Assembly (NCBI GenBank): GCA_903940125.1
Contig: CAJAJL010000077.1
Span: 24,895-88,894 of the forward strand
DNA from: an uncultured Chlorobiaceae bacterium
Lineage (GTDB): Bacteria; Bacteroidota; Chlorobiia; Chlorobiales; Chlorobiaceae
Direction of reading: 5' to 3'
DNA length: 64,000 nucleotides
The notes under the pieces: generated by a model
The model's input: only the letters and a program-made list of their open reading frames with translations
What the model was told of the DNA's origin: nothing
The model's database searches: none
Part shown: positions 40,006 to 46,877 of the stretch, piece after piece
How the letters are laid out: each line of letters opens with the position of its first letter
Position numbering within the stretch: position 1 is the first letter of the stretch
Program-made: the position numbers and the translations under genes

Positions 40006-41049
40006 TTGAAACGCAACCTTGGAAAGCTGAACAACAATGTGCCGCTGAACGCTTTGCTGCAGGATGCCGACCGTGAAGGAACGCCATACAATGAGTTCAT
40101 GAAACAGGTGCTGATATGGGGTTCGGTATACGGCGTGGTCTGGGTGATTGTTGACAAATCGAACTCTTCGGCATATACCAAGGCTGATGAAATCAATGGA
40201 GGCATAAGGCCCTACCTGCGCTTTTACACCCCGCTTGATGTCACCGATTTTGAGTTTACACCGAAACCCTCCGGCGAATATGAGCTGACCTGGTTCGAGG
40301 TCCAGGAACAATACACCACAAGAGAGGGCGACGTGAAAATTATCTGCCAATGGTCAAAAGATACAGTGGTGACCAGCACAACTGTTAGAAAAACCACGCA
40401 AACAACCACGATAAAAAACCCGATTGGCCGCATACCGGCAACGCCACACTACAACAAGAAGTCACTGACAAGAGGCCTCTCCACCTCCGACCTGCAGGAT
40501 ATTGCAGGTGTGCAGATCAGCATCTATAACGACCTCTCCGAACTGTCCCAGATGATCAGGGGCGCAAACCATAAGACACTCGTCAAAAACCTCAACGACC
40601 AGGCTTCTACCGGTGCAGGCGGCGTTATTATCATGGATCCCGACACACCTTCAGGCAAGCTTCCTTATCTGCTGCAGGCCGATGCAAGCGCACTCACCGG
40701 ACTGCTCAACACCATCGACAAAAAAACCGAAATGGTCAACCGCATGGCGCACCTCACGCCAGTACGAACCTACCGTGCACAGGTTGTTTCAGCGGTCGCC
40801 ATGGAAACGGAATTTCAAATACTGAACACGCTACTTGCAGACAAGGCGGCACGGGAAGCGGCGGCAATGATCAATTCAACCTCCTTGCCGACAGAGCTGA
40901 ACAAGCAGCTTGCGCACATTGCATTGCCGGATGATGATCTGATTGAGAAGATAGATAAGGAGCTGAGCAAAGGGAAAGGTGGGTGTGGCGGTGCAAGTAC
41001 AACAGGCTGTAACAGCTCCCCCCTGAAGAGTACAATGAAGACTATTTGA
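40006..41049 (+). pseudogene. Phage portal-like protein, 5'-truncated remnant
   Basis: 347 residues counted from a TTG. The frame is open upstream to a stop at 39931 but contains no ATG, and the region before 40006 is not similar to the rest. The body (GTPYNEFMKQVLIWGSVYGV, YLRFYTPLDVTDFEF, QISIYNDLSELSQMIRGANH, MAHLTPVRTYRAQV) resembles tailed-phage portal proteins that are normally about 450-500 residues, so roughly the first 100 or more are lost. No terminase, protease or capsid gene accompanies it. It is most likely a prophage relic; family assignment is by resemblance. Confidence 0.6.
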
Positions 41050-41124
41050 TGTGAAACATTATGATTGACATGATATCACCTCTTTATGCCACCTGGCCCC
41101 AGCTCTTTAACGGTTACTGAGACC

Positions 41125-41358
41125 TTAGACCTTGTGAGTTGTGTTTCCAAGTTTACTTTTAAGTTCATTCGCACTCAACTTACCCCAACCCTGAGGCTTC
41201 AGTTTTTTGAGGGCGGCAATATCTGCCTCACTCAATCCTAAAGCTTCAGAATGCAATACCGCAACAGTATTTTTAACCAAAGCATCACGAAAATGACTGT
41301 CACTTATAGCTCGATAAATAACCTGCTTGGCTTCGGTTGATAATGGTGTTGTTGGCAT
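41125..41358 (-). CDS. Small NHLP-clan-like (Os1348-type) protein
   Basis: 77 residues. TEAKQVIYRAISDSHFRDAL followed by ALGLSEADIAALKKLKPQG resembles the Os1348/NHLP clan and LigA-like helical proteins, in which a short nitrile-hydratase-like leader fold often forms the N-terminal part of peptide natural-product precursors. The tail (WGKLSANELKSKLGNTTHKV) has no cysteine, so a lanthipeptide core is unlikely. GGGAGG lies six bases before the ATG, which supports real translation. No modification enzyme lies nearby. Function unknown. Confidence 0.65.
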   Translation of the reverse strand: MPTTPLSTEAKQVIYRAISDSHFRDALVKNTVAVLHSEALGLSEADIAALKKLKPQGWGKLSANELKSKLGNTTHKV

Positions 41359-41542
41359 ACAAACCTCCCGTTGTTAAATCTTTTTCTTCAACGATCAATA
41401 ATTGCACGTCACCTCTCATAAAGTACACAATTGAGTAAGTAATACGATACCAGAACAGCTATTTATTAGAGATATAAAACCGCGTTTATACGTTTAGCCA
41501 AAGTTTCAGAATATGAAATTATATGTTGATGATGAACCAAAC

Positions 41543-41635
41543 TTAGCAGTTTGCGCGCCAGTTCTTTTTTGCAGCTTTCACGAATAACTGCTGACAGTTT
41601 TTGTTAACCTGCTTTTTTTTCTCTCTGTTCCGCAA
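41543..41635 (-). CDS. Possible 30-residue cationic peptide (TTG start)
   Basis: A TTG at 41635 is preceded five bases upstream by GGAGGG inside AAAGGAGGG, an unusually good Shine-Dalgarno. The frame reads a Lys/Arg/Asn-rich 30-mer ending in KKNWRANC, with two cysteines. It is in the same orientation as the small NHLP-like gene 184 bases downstream. No family is recognised, and the SD could be chance or part of a decayed gene in the overlapping frame. Confidence 0.25.
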   Translation of the reverse strand: MRNREKKKQVNKNCQQLFVKAAKKNWRANC

Positions 41636-41769
41636 AATCGCCCTCCTTTAGAATCCAAAAGACTTTTGTCAAATTTGTTCCACCATTGTTCTTCTTGCGT
41701 TATTAAATATGCATATACCTTTATAATATAATCACATAGCCCTTATCCATTATACACAGGGTAATTTGT

Positions 41770-41905
41770 AAATTCAGCAACATTGCAGACAGAGCTGAAC
41801 AAGCAACTGGCGCGCATTGCATTGCATGATGATGATCTCATCGAGAAAATTGATATGGAGCAAAAAATTTTGTGCAAGATAATGTTCATATCAACGTCAG
41901 AATAA
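41770..41905 (+). pseudogene. Second, diverged portal C-terminal fragment
   Basis: Bases 41770-41860 align without gaps to 40872-40962 in the portal-like gene, with about 16 mismatches in 91 bases. The translation keeps TELNKQLA-IAL-DDDLIEKID, while many third positions differ, so it is an old homologue and not a recent copy. A stop codon lies just upstream (41762), and the frame ends 15 codons after the similarity. It is a relic of another portal gene. Confidence 0.65.
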
Positions 41906-41962
41906 ATGTGTGTGTGGGCTCATTCAGAGCATTTAGCGTTAATTATTAAAATTTGAATACTT

Positions 41963-42082
41963 ATGAACATTAAAAAAGCATTTATGGGCTGTATCATGCT
42001 GGTTATGACCGTAGCATTCTGCAATGAATCTTTTGCCGCCTCAACTCATAAGCATCCTCATAGGGTGCATGCCAAAAAGTAG
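41963..42082 (+). CDS. 39-residue exported His-rich peptide
   Basis: Too short for the ORF track. The protein has a lysine-positive n-region (MNIKKAF), a hydrophobic core (MGCIMLVMTVAF) and a plausible signal-peptidase site after SFA. The predicted mature part of about 14 residues is basic and histidine-rich (THKHPHRVHAKK). No Shine-Dalgarno is obvious upstream. The tripartite signal peptide is hard to get by chance, so I think it is a real small periplasmic peptide; metal binding or acid-shock-like roles are guesses from composition. Confidence 0.5.
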   Translation: MNIKKAFMGCIMLVMTVAFCNESFAASTHKHPHRVHAKK

Positions 42083-42138
42083 TTCATCATTATCCAAGCA
42101 ATGGCTCATGATGAGAGCAGATAGCATGAGCATATATA

Positions 42139-42291
42139 ATGTGTCGTCGTATGAAGGAAACGATTGAAAGCTTTAAAACTCCCCTTTGGATTGCCGGTAC
42201 CGTTATTGCCGCTTGGGGAGCTTGGATTATAAAGCGAAGGATGAAAAACAAGAAGACAAAGAAAACTGATAAGACTTCTGAACTTTACTGA
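42139..42291 (+). CDS. Small single-span membrane protein
   Basis: 50 residues (46 if the ATG at 42151 is used); too short for the ORF track. One hydrophobic helix (PLWIAGTVIAAWGAWII) follows a short amphipathic start, and a very basic tail (KRRMKNKKTKKTDKT) comes after it, consistent with a cytoplasmic C-terminus. No clear Shine-Dalgarno. It is followed after 69 bases by an intrinsic terminator in the same direction, which supports transcription. It is 56 bases from the exported peptide gene and may share its transcript. Confidence 0.5.
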   Translation: MCRRMKETIESFKTPLWIAGTVIAAWGAWIIKRRMKNKKTKKTDKTSELY

Positions 42292-42360
42292 TGGCTTGCA
42301 AGGCTAATGATGATGATACGATGAAACAATAAAGCAAGCTGTCAGTATTGAAGACGACAA

Positions 42361-42390
42361 AAGCCCCTTTTTATATGAAGGGGTTTTTTA
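42361..42390 (+). terminator. Rho-independent terminator
   Basis: CCCCTT and AAGGGG pair around the loop TTTATATG; an A-run precedes and a TTTTTT run follows (AAGGGGTTTTTTA). It lies downstream of the two small ORFs at 41963-42291 and ahead of the Old Yellow Enzyme gene. Confidence 0.8.
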
Positions 42391-42544
42391 TTACCGACCA
42401 CCATTGTTCCTTTTCACGTTAAAAAACAGACTATACTATTATAAAATAAATGTATAGCCTAAACTGCGGAAACTCGGCGAATCGTTTTACTGGATGCAAA
42501 ATAGTGATATGGCACCTGAAAGACGTTTGTTTTTTTGGGGTTCG

Positions 42545-42576
42545 ATTGATTAACATGTCATAATTGTATTGATTAA
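42545..42576. promoter_or_regulatory. Direct repeat ATTGATTAA upstream of the Old Yellow Enzyme gene
   Basis: ATTGATTAA occurs at 42545-42553 and 42568-42576, 23 bases apart (about two helical turns), ending eight bases before the start codon. Such spacing suits a dimeric repressor. No regulator gene is adjacent. Confidence 0.3.
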
Positions 42577-42584
42577 TTGACAAT

Positions 42585-43808
42585 ATGGCCATTATGACCC
42601 TTGAGCTTTTCAAGCCGGCTACCCTTGCGGGGATGACATTGCGGAACCGCATCATACGTGCCGCCACGCATGAAAGTCTGGCCGACGGGAGCGGAGCGCC
42701 GGGTGCGGCTCATGAAAAACTCTACAAGGCGCTTGCGAAAGGCGGGGCTGGCGCCATCATTACCGGCTATGCGGGTGTGCAGCAGGACGGGAAGAGCAGT
42801 CTCGCAAACATGCTGATGATAAACGATGACTCGCTGATTCCTGCATACCGGAAGCTCACGGATGCGGTTCACGATCACGAGACACCGATCATCCTGCAGA
42901 TTGCCCATTGCGGACGCCAGACCCGTTCGGCGGTAACCGGTATGCCTACAGTCGCCCCTTCGCCGCTGAAGGACTTCATTTTCAACGAGGAGAGACCGCA
43001 CGAACTCAGTGAAGGGGAGATTGAAACAATCATCGGCAGCTTTGTTGCGGCTGCCGGGCGGGCAAGAAAAGCGGGGTTTGACGGTGTCCAGCTCCATCTG
43101 GCACACGGTTACCTCCTTGCAGAGTTCCTTTCAAGCTATACGAACCGGCGCCGCGATCGATGGGGAGGACCGATTGCGAACAAGTTCCGCATTATCGCGG
43201 AAATACTCCGCCGCATAAGGGCAGAGGAGGGCGACTATCCCGTGCTGGTCAAAATCAACGGATTTGATCACCGGCGGAAAGGGATGCGGCCTCTTGAAGC
43301 TGTAGAAATCGCCCGTCTTCTTGAAGCTTCGGGATGTTCGGCCATAGAGGTTTCTTCGGGCACGGTGGAGGAGGGGCTTTCAATCATGCGGGGGCCAGTC
43401 TTTCCTTCAGAAGCGCTGCTTGCAAGCAACTTCAAGTTCAAGTCGCTTCCTGCACCGCTCAAGAAAGTCCTTGCCCCTCTGCTTCGCCTGACCATGCCAT
43501 CGCCCAAGCCATGGAGAGGGTACAATCTCGATGCCGCAAAAGCGATCAGGCAGGCAGTCTCGATTCCCGTCATTGCCGTCGGCGGCCTCCATACGCTTGA
43601 GAATATCACCAGTGTGCTTGAGAGCGGCACAGCTGATTTTATTTCCATGTCGCGCCCGTTCGTTATCGAGCCGAACATTGTGCGAAAGCTTCAGGAGGGA
43701 AGGCACGCTGCATCGCGCTGCATTGAGTGCAACTACTGTGCAATCATGATTGAGGAGTACCCCCTCAGGTGCTGGTTCGGCAAGCTTCCCTCGAAGCAGC
43801 CCGCATAG
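42585..43808 (+). CDS. Old Yellow Enzyme family NADH:flavin oxidoreductase
   Basis: 407 residues. A TIM barrel with FMN: FKPATLAGMTLRNRIIRAATHE, ILQIAHCGRQT, GFDGVQLHLAHGYLLAEFLSSYTNRRRDRWGG, IPVIAVGGLHTLENI and DFISMSRPFV. The His-x-x-His active-site element of the barrel (HLAHGY) is kept. At the C-terminus CIECNYCAIMIEEYPLRC gives a cysteine cluster reminiscent of the [4Fe-4S] site of 2,4-dienoyl-CoA reductase relatives, but the second domain is absent. Substrate unknown. Its base composition is visibly GC-richer than the neighbouring island, which suggests separate acquisition. An in-frame ATG also exists at 42594. Confidence 0.88.
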   Translation: MAIMTLELFKPATLAGMTLRNRIIRAATHESLADGSGAPGAAHEKLYKALAKGGAGAIITGYAGVQQDGKSSLANMLMINDDSLIPAYRKLTDAVHDHETPIILQIAHCGRQTRSAVTGMPTVAPSPLKDFIFNEERPHELSEGEIETIIGSFVAAAGRARKAGFDGVQLHLAHGYLLAEFLSSYTNRRRDRWGGPIANKFRIIAEILRRIRAEEGDYPVLVKINGFDHRRKGMRPLEAVEIARLLEASGCSAIEVSSGTVEEGLSIMRGPVFPSEALLASNFKFKSLPAPLKKVLAPLLRLTMPSPKPWRGYNLDAAKAIRQAVSIPVIAVGGLHTLENITSVLESGTADFISMSRPFVIEPNIVRKLQEGRHAASRCIECNYCAIMIEEYPLRCWFGKLPSKQPA

Positions 43809-43842
43809 GCTGACTGAGTCCACGCTCTGAAAATCTATCGTC

Positions 43843-43959
43843 TTAAGCAGAGCATTTCCAGTGTAACTTGTTAAGCCATGATCGCATAAAAGCAGTTTGT
43901 GCGTTCAGAAGCATGGATGCTGTGTCGTTTCCATCACCAAACGGATGAATGGTGTTACA
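43843..43959 (-). pseudogene. Fic/Doc-motif protein, C-terminal remnant
   Basis: On the minus strand the frame reads TIHPFGDGNDTASMLLNAQ and continues for about 20 residues to a stop at 43843. HPFGDGN is the core of the Fic motif (H-x-F-x-D/E-G-N) of AMP-transferases and Doc toxins. In-frame upstream there is an immediate stop (43960-43962), so the N-terminal part is lost. It overlaps no real gene. The match is one motif, and the usual Arg after the GN is replaced by Asp-Thr. Confidence 0.45.
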
Positions 43960-44006
43960 TCAAGCCAAACCGGAGGGCTTATTTCCAAAATAACGTGAAC
44001 ATCATT

Positions 44007-44034
44007 TTGATAATCCGGCAGTATGCCGTACAAT
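44007..44034 (+). promoter_or_regulatory. Promoter of the tacAT-like module with an embedded inverted repeat
   Basis: TTGATA (44007-44012) and TACAAT (44029-44034) are separated by 16 bases. Between them lies the perfect inverted repeat CGGCA-GTA-TGCCG (44016-44028). The start codon of the antitoxin follows 24 bases later. A palindrome between -35 and -10 is the expected place for an autorepressing antitoxin. Prediction only. Confidence 0.5.
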
Positions 44035-44057
44035 ACAAGAAACTGATTCTTATACAT

Positions 44058-44348
44058 ATGTCATCAATCGTTAAAAATGCATCGAAAGCCAGGCTTGAAG
44101 CCAGGGTTAGTGTAGAAGTGCATAACAAAATCAAGCGGGCAGCTGAACTTCAAGGCCGGACAATTACAGATTTTATTGTTGCTGCCGCTCAAGACGCAGC
44201 TCAACATGCGATTGAACAGGCCGAAATCATTCGAATCTCCCTTGATGATCAGGAGACATTTGCCAAAGCATTGATTAATCCTCCAGAGCCGGTAGCTGCT
44301 TTACGACGTGCTTTTGAAAGACGGAAGACCTTGTTGCAGCCAGAATGA
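44058..44348 (+). CDS. tacA: DUF1778 antitoxin, TacA-like
   Basis: 96 residues from the ATG at 44058; the ORF-track extension of 53 codons is not part of the family. The N-terminal ribbon-helix-helix region reads KARLEARVSVEVHNKIKRAAELQGRTITDFIVAAAQDAA, and the C-terminal segment ISLDDQETFAKALINPPEP is the toxin-neutralising arm of the DUF1778 family. It overlaps the acetyltransferase toxin gene by ATGA, the usual coupling of TacAT modules. Confidence 0.9.
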   Translation: MSSIVKNASKARLEARVSVEVHNKIKRAAELQGRTITDFIVAAAQDAAQHAIEQAEIIRISLDDQETFAKALINPPEPVAALRRAFERRKTLLQPE

Positions 44349-44851
44349 ATTTGACCCTTTTTCGTATGGCTCCTCTGGACATGGCCTGCAACCGCAACTT
44401 ATTTTCCTGTGGGTCAATGGCCTTAGATCAGTATTTTTATCACCAGGTGTCACAGGATATTAAACGAAACGTAACATCCTGCTTTGTTGCACTTGATAGT
44501 GATGAGCGCATAGCCGGTTATTACACCCTTTCCTCTGCAAGTGTAGCCTTAACAGATTTACCAGAAGCTACCATCAAAAAACTACCGCGTTATCCCACTG
44601 TACCTACTGCCCGTTTAGGACGGTTGGCCGTCGATAATACATACAAGGGAATGGGATTAGGCGGGGCATTGCTGGCGGATGCATTTTCGCGAGTCATAAA
44701 TTCCGGTATCGGCATCTATGCCATCATTGTAGACGCCAAAGATGAAATGGCTGCTGATTTCTATCGTTACTTTGGATTCATACCGCTCTCATATTTACCG
44801 GAAACATTGTTCCTGCCAGTAGAAACAATAAAAAAATCGATGAAGAAGTAA
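44345..44851 (+). CDS. tacT: GNAT-family acetyltransferase toxin, TacT-like
   Basis: 168 residues. The acetyl-CoA loop reads RLGRLAVDNTYKGMGLGGAL, and a late tyrosine lies in AADFYRYFGFIPLS, as in TacT. The N-terminus has the family pattern CGSMALDQYFYHQVSQD. Toxins of this type acetylate the amino group of charged tRNAs and stop translation. The antitoxin gene precedes it with an overlap. The C-terminus (LPVETIKKSMKK) looks complete, so the module should be functional. Confidence 0.9.
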   Translation: MNLTLFRMAPLDMACNRNLFSCGSMALDQYFYHQVSQDIKRNVTSCFVALDSDERIAGYYTLSSASVALTDLPEATIKKLPRYPTVPTARLGRLAVDNTYKGMGLGGALLADAFSRVINSGIGIYAIIVDAKDEMAADFYRYFGFIPLSYLPETLFLPVETIKKSMKK

Positions 44852-44868
44852 GTTGAGTCAAGAAGTTC

Positions 44869-44882
44869 CGCCAATATTGGCG
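44869..44882. promoter_or_regulatory. 14-bp palindrome between the two toxin-antitoxin modules
   Basis: CGCCAATATTGGCG is a perfect palindrome 17 bases after the tacT stop and about 108 bases before the mazE-like start. A further CATGTAAC repeat occurs twice between it and the start (about 44919 and 44945). These are candidate operators for the mazEF-like module; no experimental or comparative support is available here. Confidence 0.4.
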
Positions 44883-44989
44883 ATAGGATATCTGCTTATT
44901 CCGGCAATATTTTGTTGCATGTAACGGATTTTTAACCTACGTTTCATGTAACATTGTTCAATAAATACAAAATAATGAAGAGGTGCAAC

Positions 44990-45202
44990 ATGGCTGGAGT
45001 TGTTGAACGGGTACAAAAACACAGGGCAAGTTTACGCAAGGCAGGAATGCGGCCAGTGCAAATCTGGGTTCCTGATACGCGACACGAGGGATTTGCGGAG
45101 GAGTGCAAGCGGCAATCAGCACTGATCAATAATGACCAGCAGGAAAAAGAGGTTTTGCGGTTTTTAGATGAAACAGCAGACTGCGAAGGCTGGAAAGCAT
45201 GA
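44990..45202 (+). CDS. MazE-family antitoxin (DUF3018 type)
   Basis: 70 residues from the ATG at 44990, which has AGAGG upstream; the ORF-track start 12 codons earlier lacks one. VVERVQKHRASLRKAGMRPVQIWVPDTR and the acidic C-terminal FLDETADCEGW fit the DUF3018 antitoxins that pair with PemK/MazF toxins. The stop overlaps the toxin start by four bases. Confidence 0.87.
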   Translation: MAGVVERVQKHRASLRKAGMRPVQIWVPDTRHEGFAEECKRQSALINNDQQEKEVLRFLDETADCEGWKA

Positions 45203-45522
45203 AGAGAGGCGATCTTGTTACCATTGCGCTTCAAGGTGATTACGGCAAACCCCGCCCTGCCCTTGTTGTTCAGTCCGATTTGTTTTCTGAACACCCTTCT
45301 GTGACAATCCTGCCCGTGACAAGCGACCTTCGAAAAGCTCCGTTATTTCGGATTGACGTTGAGCCTACAGCAGGAACCAACCTGAAAAACAGATCGCAGG
45401 TGATGGTCGATAAGGTTCAAACCGTACCCTGTGAAAAAGTCGGAGCTGCCTTCGGTCAGCTCGACGATGCTGCAATGTTGTCGATTAATCGAGCTCTCGC
45501 CGTGTGGCTTGGTTTTGCTTGA
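45199..45522 (+). CDS. MazF/PemK-family endoribonuclease toxin
   Basis: 107 residues. KRGDLVTIALQGDYGKPRPALVVQSD at the start, ILPVTSDLRKAPLFRIDVEP in the middle and RSQVMVDKVQTVPCEKVG are the CcdB/PemK-fold blocks that carry the catalytic Arg and Thr/Ser of MazF ribonucleases, which cut mRNA at short motifs. Complete in length. Translation is coupled to the antitoxin by an ATGA overlap. Last gene of the island, seven bases before the recX frame opens. Confidence 0.9.
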   Translation: MKRGDLVTIALQGDYGKPRPALVVQSDLFSEHPSVTILPVTSDLRKAPLFRIDVEPTAGTNLKNRSQVMVDKVQTVPCEKVGAAFGQLDDAAMLSINRALAVWLGFA

Positions 45523-45588
45523 AAGGAAGTGTTGCTACCAAGGGGCATGAAGTGTTTTGTTATATTGCAAGAAATTGATACTACATCA

Positions 45589-46071
45589 ATGGTGAACAAT
45601 AATTCGATGAGTGCTATGGGGTTTGCGCTTAAGCTGCTTGGACTGCGTAGTCACAGCTGTAAGGAACTTGAGCAGAAACTTTTGAAAAAGGGGTACACTG
45701 TTGAGAACATCGGGGCCATACTTGAGAAACTGACTAAGCAGGGAGTTCTCGACGACCTTTTGTTCGGCACGGCATTGATACAAAGCCGTTCAAGGCGAAA
45801 ACCGTCGGGGAAACGTAAAATAGGTGCGGAGCTGAGAAAAAAGGGCGTTTCGGAATCAATTATCGGCGAACTGCTGAAAGAGTACGACAGCGCAGAGCTT
45901 TGTTACCAAGCTGCAGAGAAAAAAATCAGTTCTCTGCATGGGGCAACTGAGGCCTGCAGGCAAAAGAAACTTGAAGTTTTTCTGTATAACCGGGGATTTG
46001 AATGGAAAGATATTCAATTCGTCATCAAGAAATTTTTTAAACCCGGCACAGATTTTGAGGATTTTGATTAG
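45589..46071 (+). CDS. recX: Regulatory protein RecX
   Basis: 160 residues from the ATG at 45589; GTG/TTG codons near 45530 with an AAAGGA upstream and an ATG at 45547 are alternatives. Three-helix repeats of the RecX type: [46 protein letters not shown] and [18 protein letters not shown]. It modulates RecA filaments. recA is not in the window. It is convergent with pyrH, sharing four bases at the stops. Confidence 0.87.
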   Translation: MVNNNSMSAMGFALKLLGLRSHSCKELEQKLLKKGYTVENIGAILEKLTKQGVLDDLLFGTALIQSRSRRKPSGKRKIGAELRKKGVSESIIGELLKEYDSAELCYQAAEKKISSLHGATEACRQKKLEVFLYNRGFEWKDIQFVIKKFFKPGTDFEDFD

Positions 46072-46787
46072 AGTATGTCACCCTGCACAAGCGAGCCGAC
46101 CTTCTCTCCCTGCAGCAATCTGGTAAAGTTCCCTTTTTCATTCATGTTCATTACCACAATTGGCAATGCATTTTCTCTGCATAGGGTGATTGCGGTCATA
46201 TCCATAACCCGGAGATTTTTGCGGATAACATCGAGATAGGATATTTTGGTGTAAAACAGCGCATCAGGATTTTTTTCAGGATCAGAATCGTAGACTCCAT
46301 CAACTCTGGTACCTTTAACAATAACATCGGCTTCTATCTCTATAGCCCTCAATGCGGCAGCGGTATCAGTCGTAAAATAGGGGTTTCCTGTGCCGGCACC
46401 GAAAATAACCACTCTCCCCTTTTCAAGGTGGCGAATTGCTCTCCGCCTGATAAAAGGCTCGGCCATCTGCTCCATTTTGATAGCTGTCTGAAGACGGGTA
46501 TAGACACCCTTGCGCTCAAGAACATCCTGAAAAGCTATGGAGTTGATAACCGTTGCAAGCATACCCATGTAGTCGGCCTGTACCCGATCCATCTTGGCTG
46601 CAGCTTCTGACACGCCGCGGAATATATTGCCACCTCCGATAACCAAAGCGATTTCGGCACCTAACTGACGTGCCTCTTTGATTTCTTCGGCATAACGTTC
46701 AAGCATTTCAATATTGATACCGTAGCCATCTTGCCCTGCAAGTGCTTCACCGCTTAATTTCAGCAAGATGCGCTTATACTGCAGCAT
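46068..46787 (-). CDS. pyrH: UMP kinase
   Basis: 239 residues from the ATG at 46787, which has GGAG nine bases upstream; the ORF track begins at a TTG five codons earlier. The amino-acid-kinase fold shows [51 protein letters not shown] and [14 protein letters not shown]. It makes UDP for nucleic acids and cell-wall precursors. It lies downstream of tsf, but an intrinsic terminator separates the two. Confidence 0.96.
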   Translation of the reverse strand: MLQYKRILLKLSGEALAGQDGYGINIEMLERYAEEIKEARQLGAEIALVIGGGNIFRGVSEAAAKMDRVQADYMGMLATVINSIAFQDVLERKGVYTRLQTAIKMEQMAEPFIRRRAIRHLEKGRVVIFGAGTGNPYFTTDTAAALRAIEIEADVIVKGTRVDGVYDSDPEKNPDALFYTKISYLDVIRKNLRVMDMTAITLCRENALPIVVMNMNEKGNFTRLLQGEKVGSLVQGDIL

Positions 46788-46842
46788 ATCTTTATTCTCC
46801 AAAATAATGGATTGGAAAAGTAATCACGTGTCAACTCTATTT

Positions 46843-46877
46843 AAAAAAAAAGCCTCGTATTACGAGGCTTTTTTTTT
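46843..46877. terminator. Bidirectional rho-independent terminator after tsf
   Basis: AAGCCTCGT and ACGAGGCTT form a nine-bp stem with an ATT loop, flanked by an A-run on one side and a T-run on the other, so it works on either strand. The tsf stop codon lies at its edge (46876-46878). It should end the rpsB-tsf transcript before pyrH. Confidence 0.85.

Larger units (their letters stand above)
41359..41962. other. 604-bp AT-rich region with gene scraps
   Basis: Holds the ribosome-binding site of the small NHLP-like gene, a possible tiny minus-strand ORF (41543-41635), a 54-codon open but startless minus frame (41578-41742), and a second diverged copy of the portal C-terminal region (41770-41905). 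The rest is AT-rich with no feature I can name. Confidence 0.5.

Noticed and set aside
39889-40350. Minus-strand 153-residue ORF opposite the portal remnant
   Set aside because: Mostly antisense to the portal-like frame; a PIN-like VIDSD stretch was considered but is not supported by any further motif.
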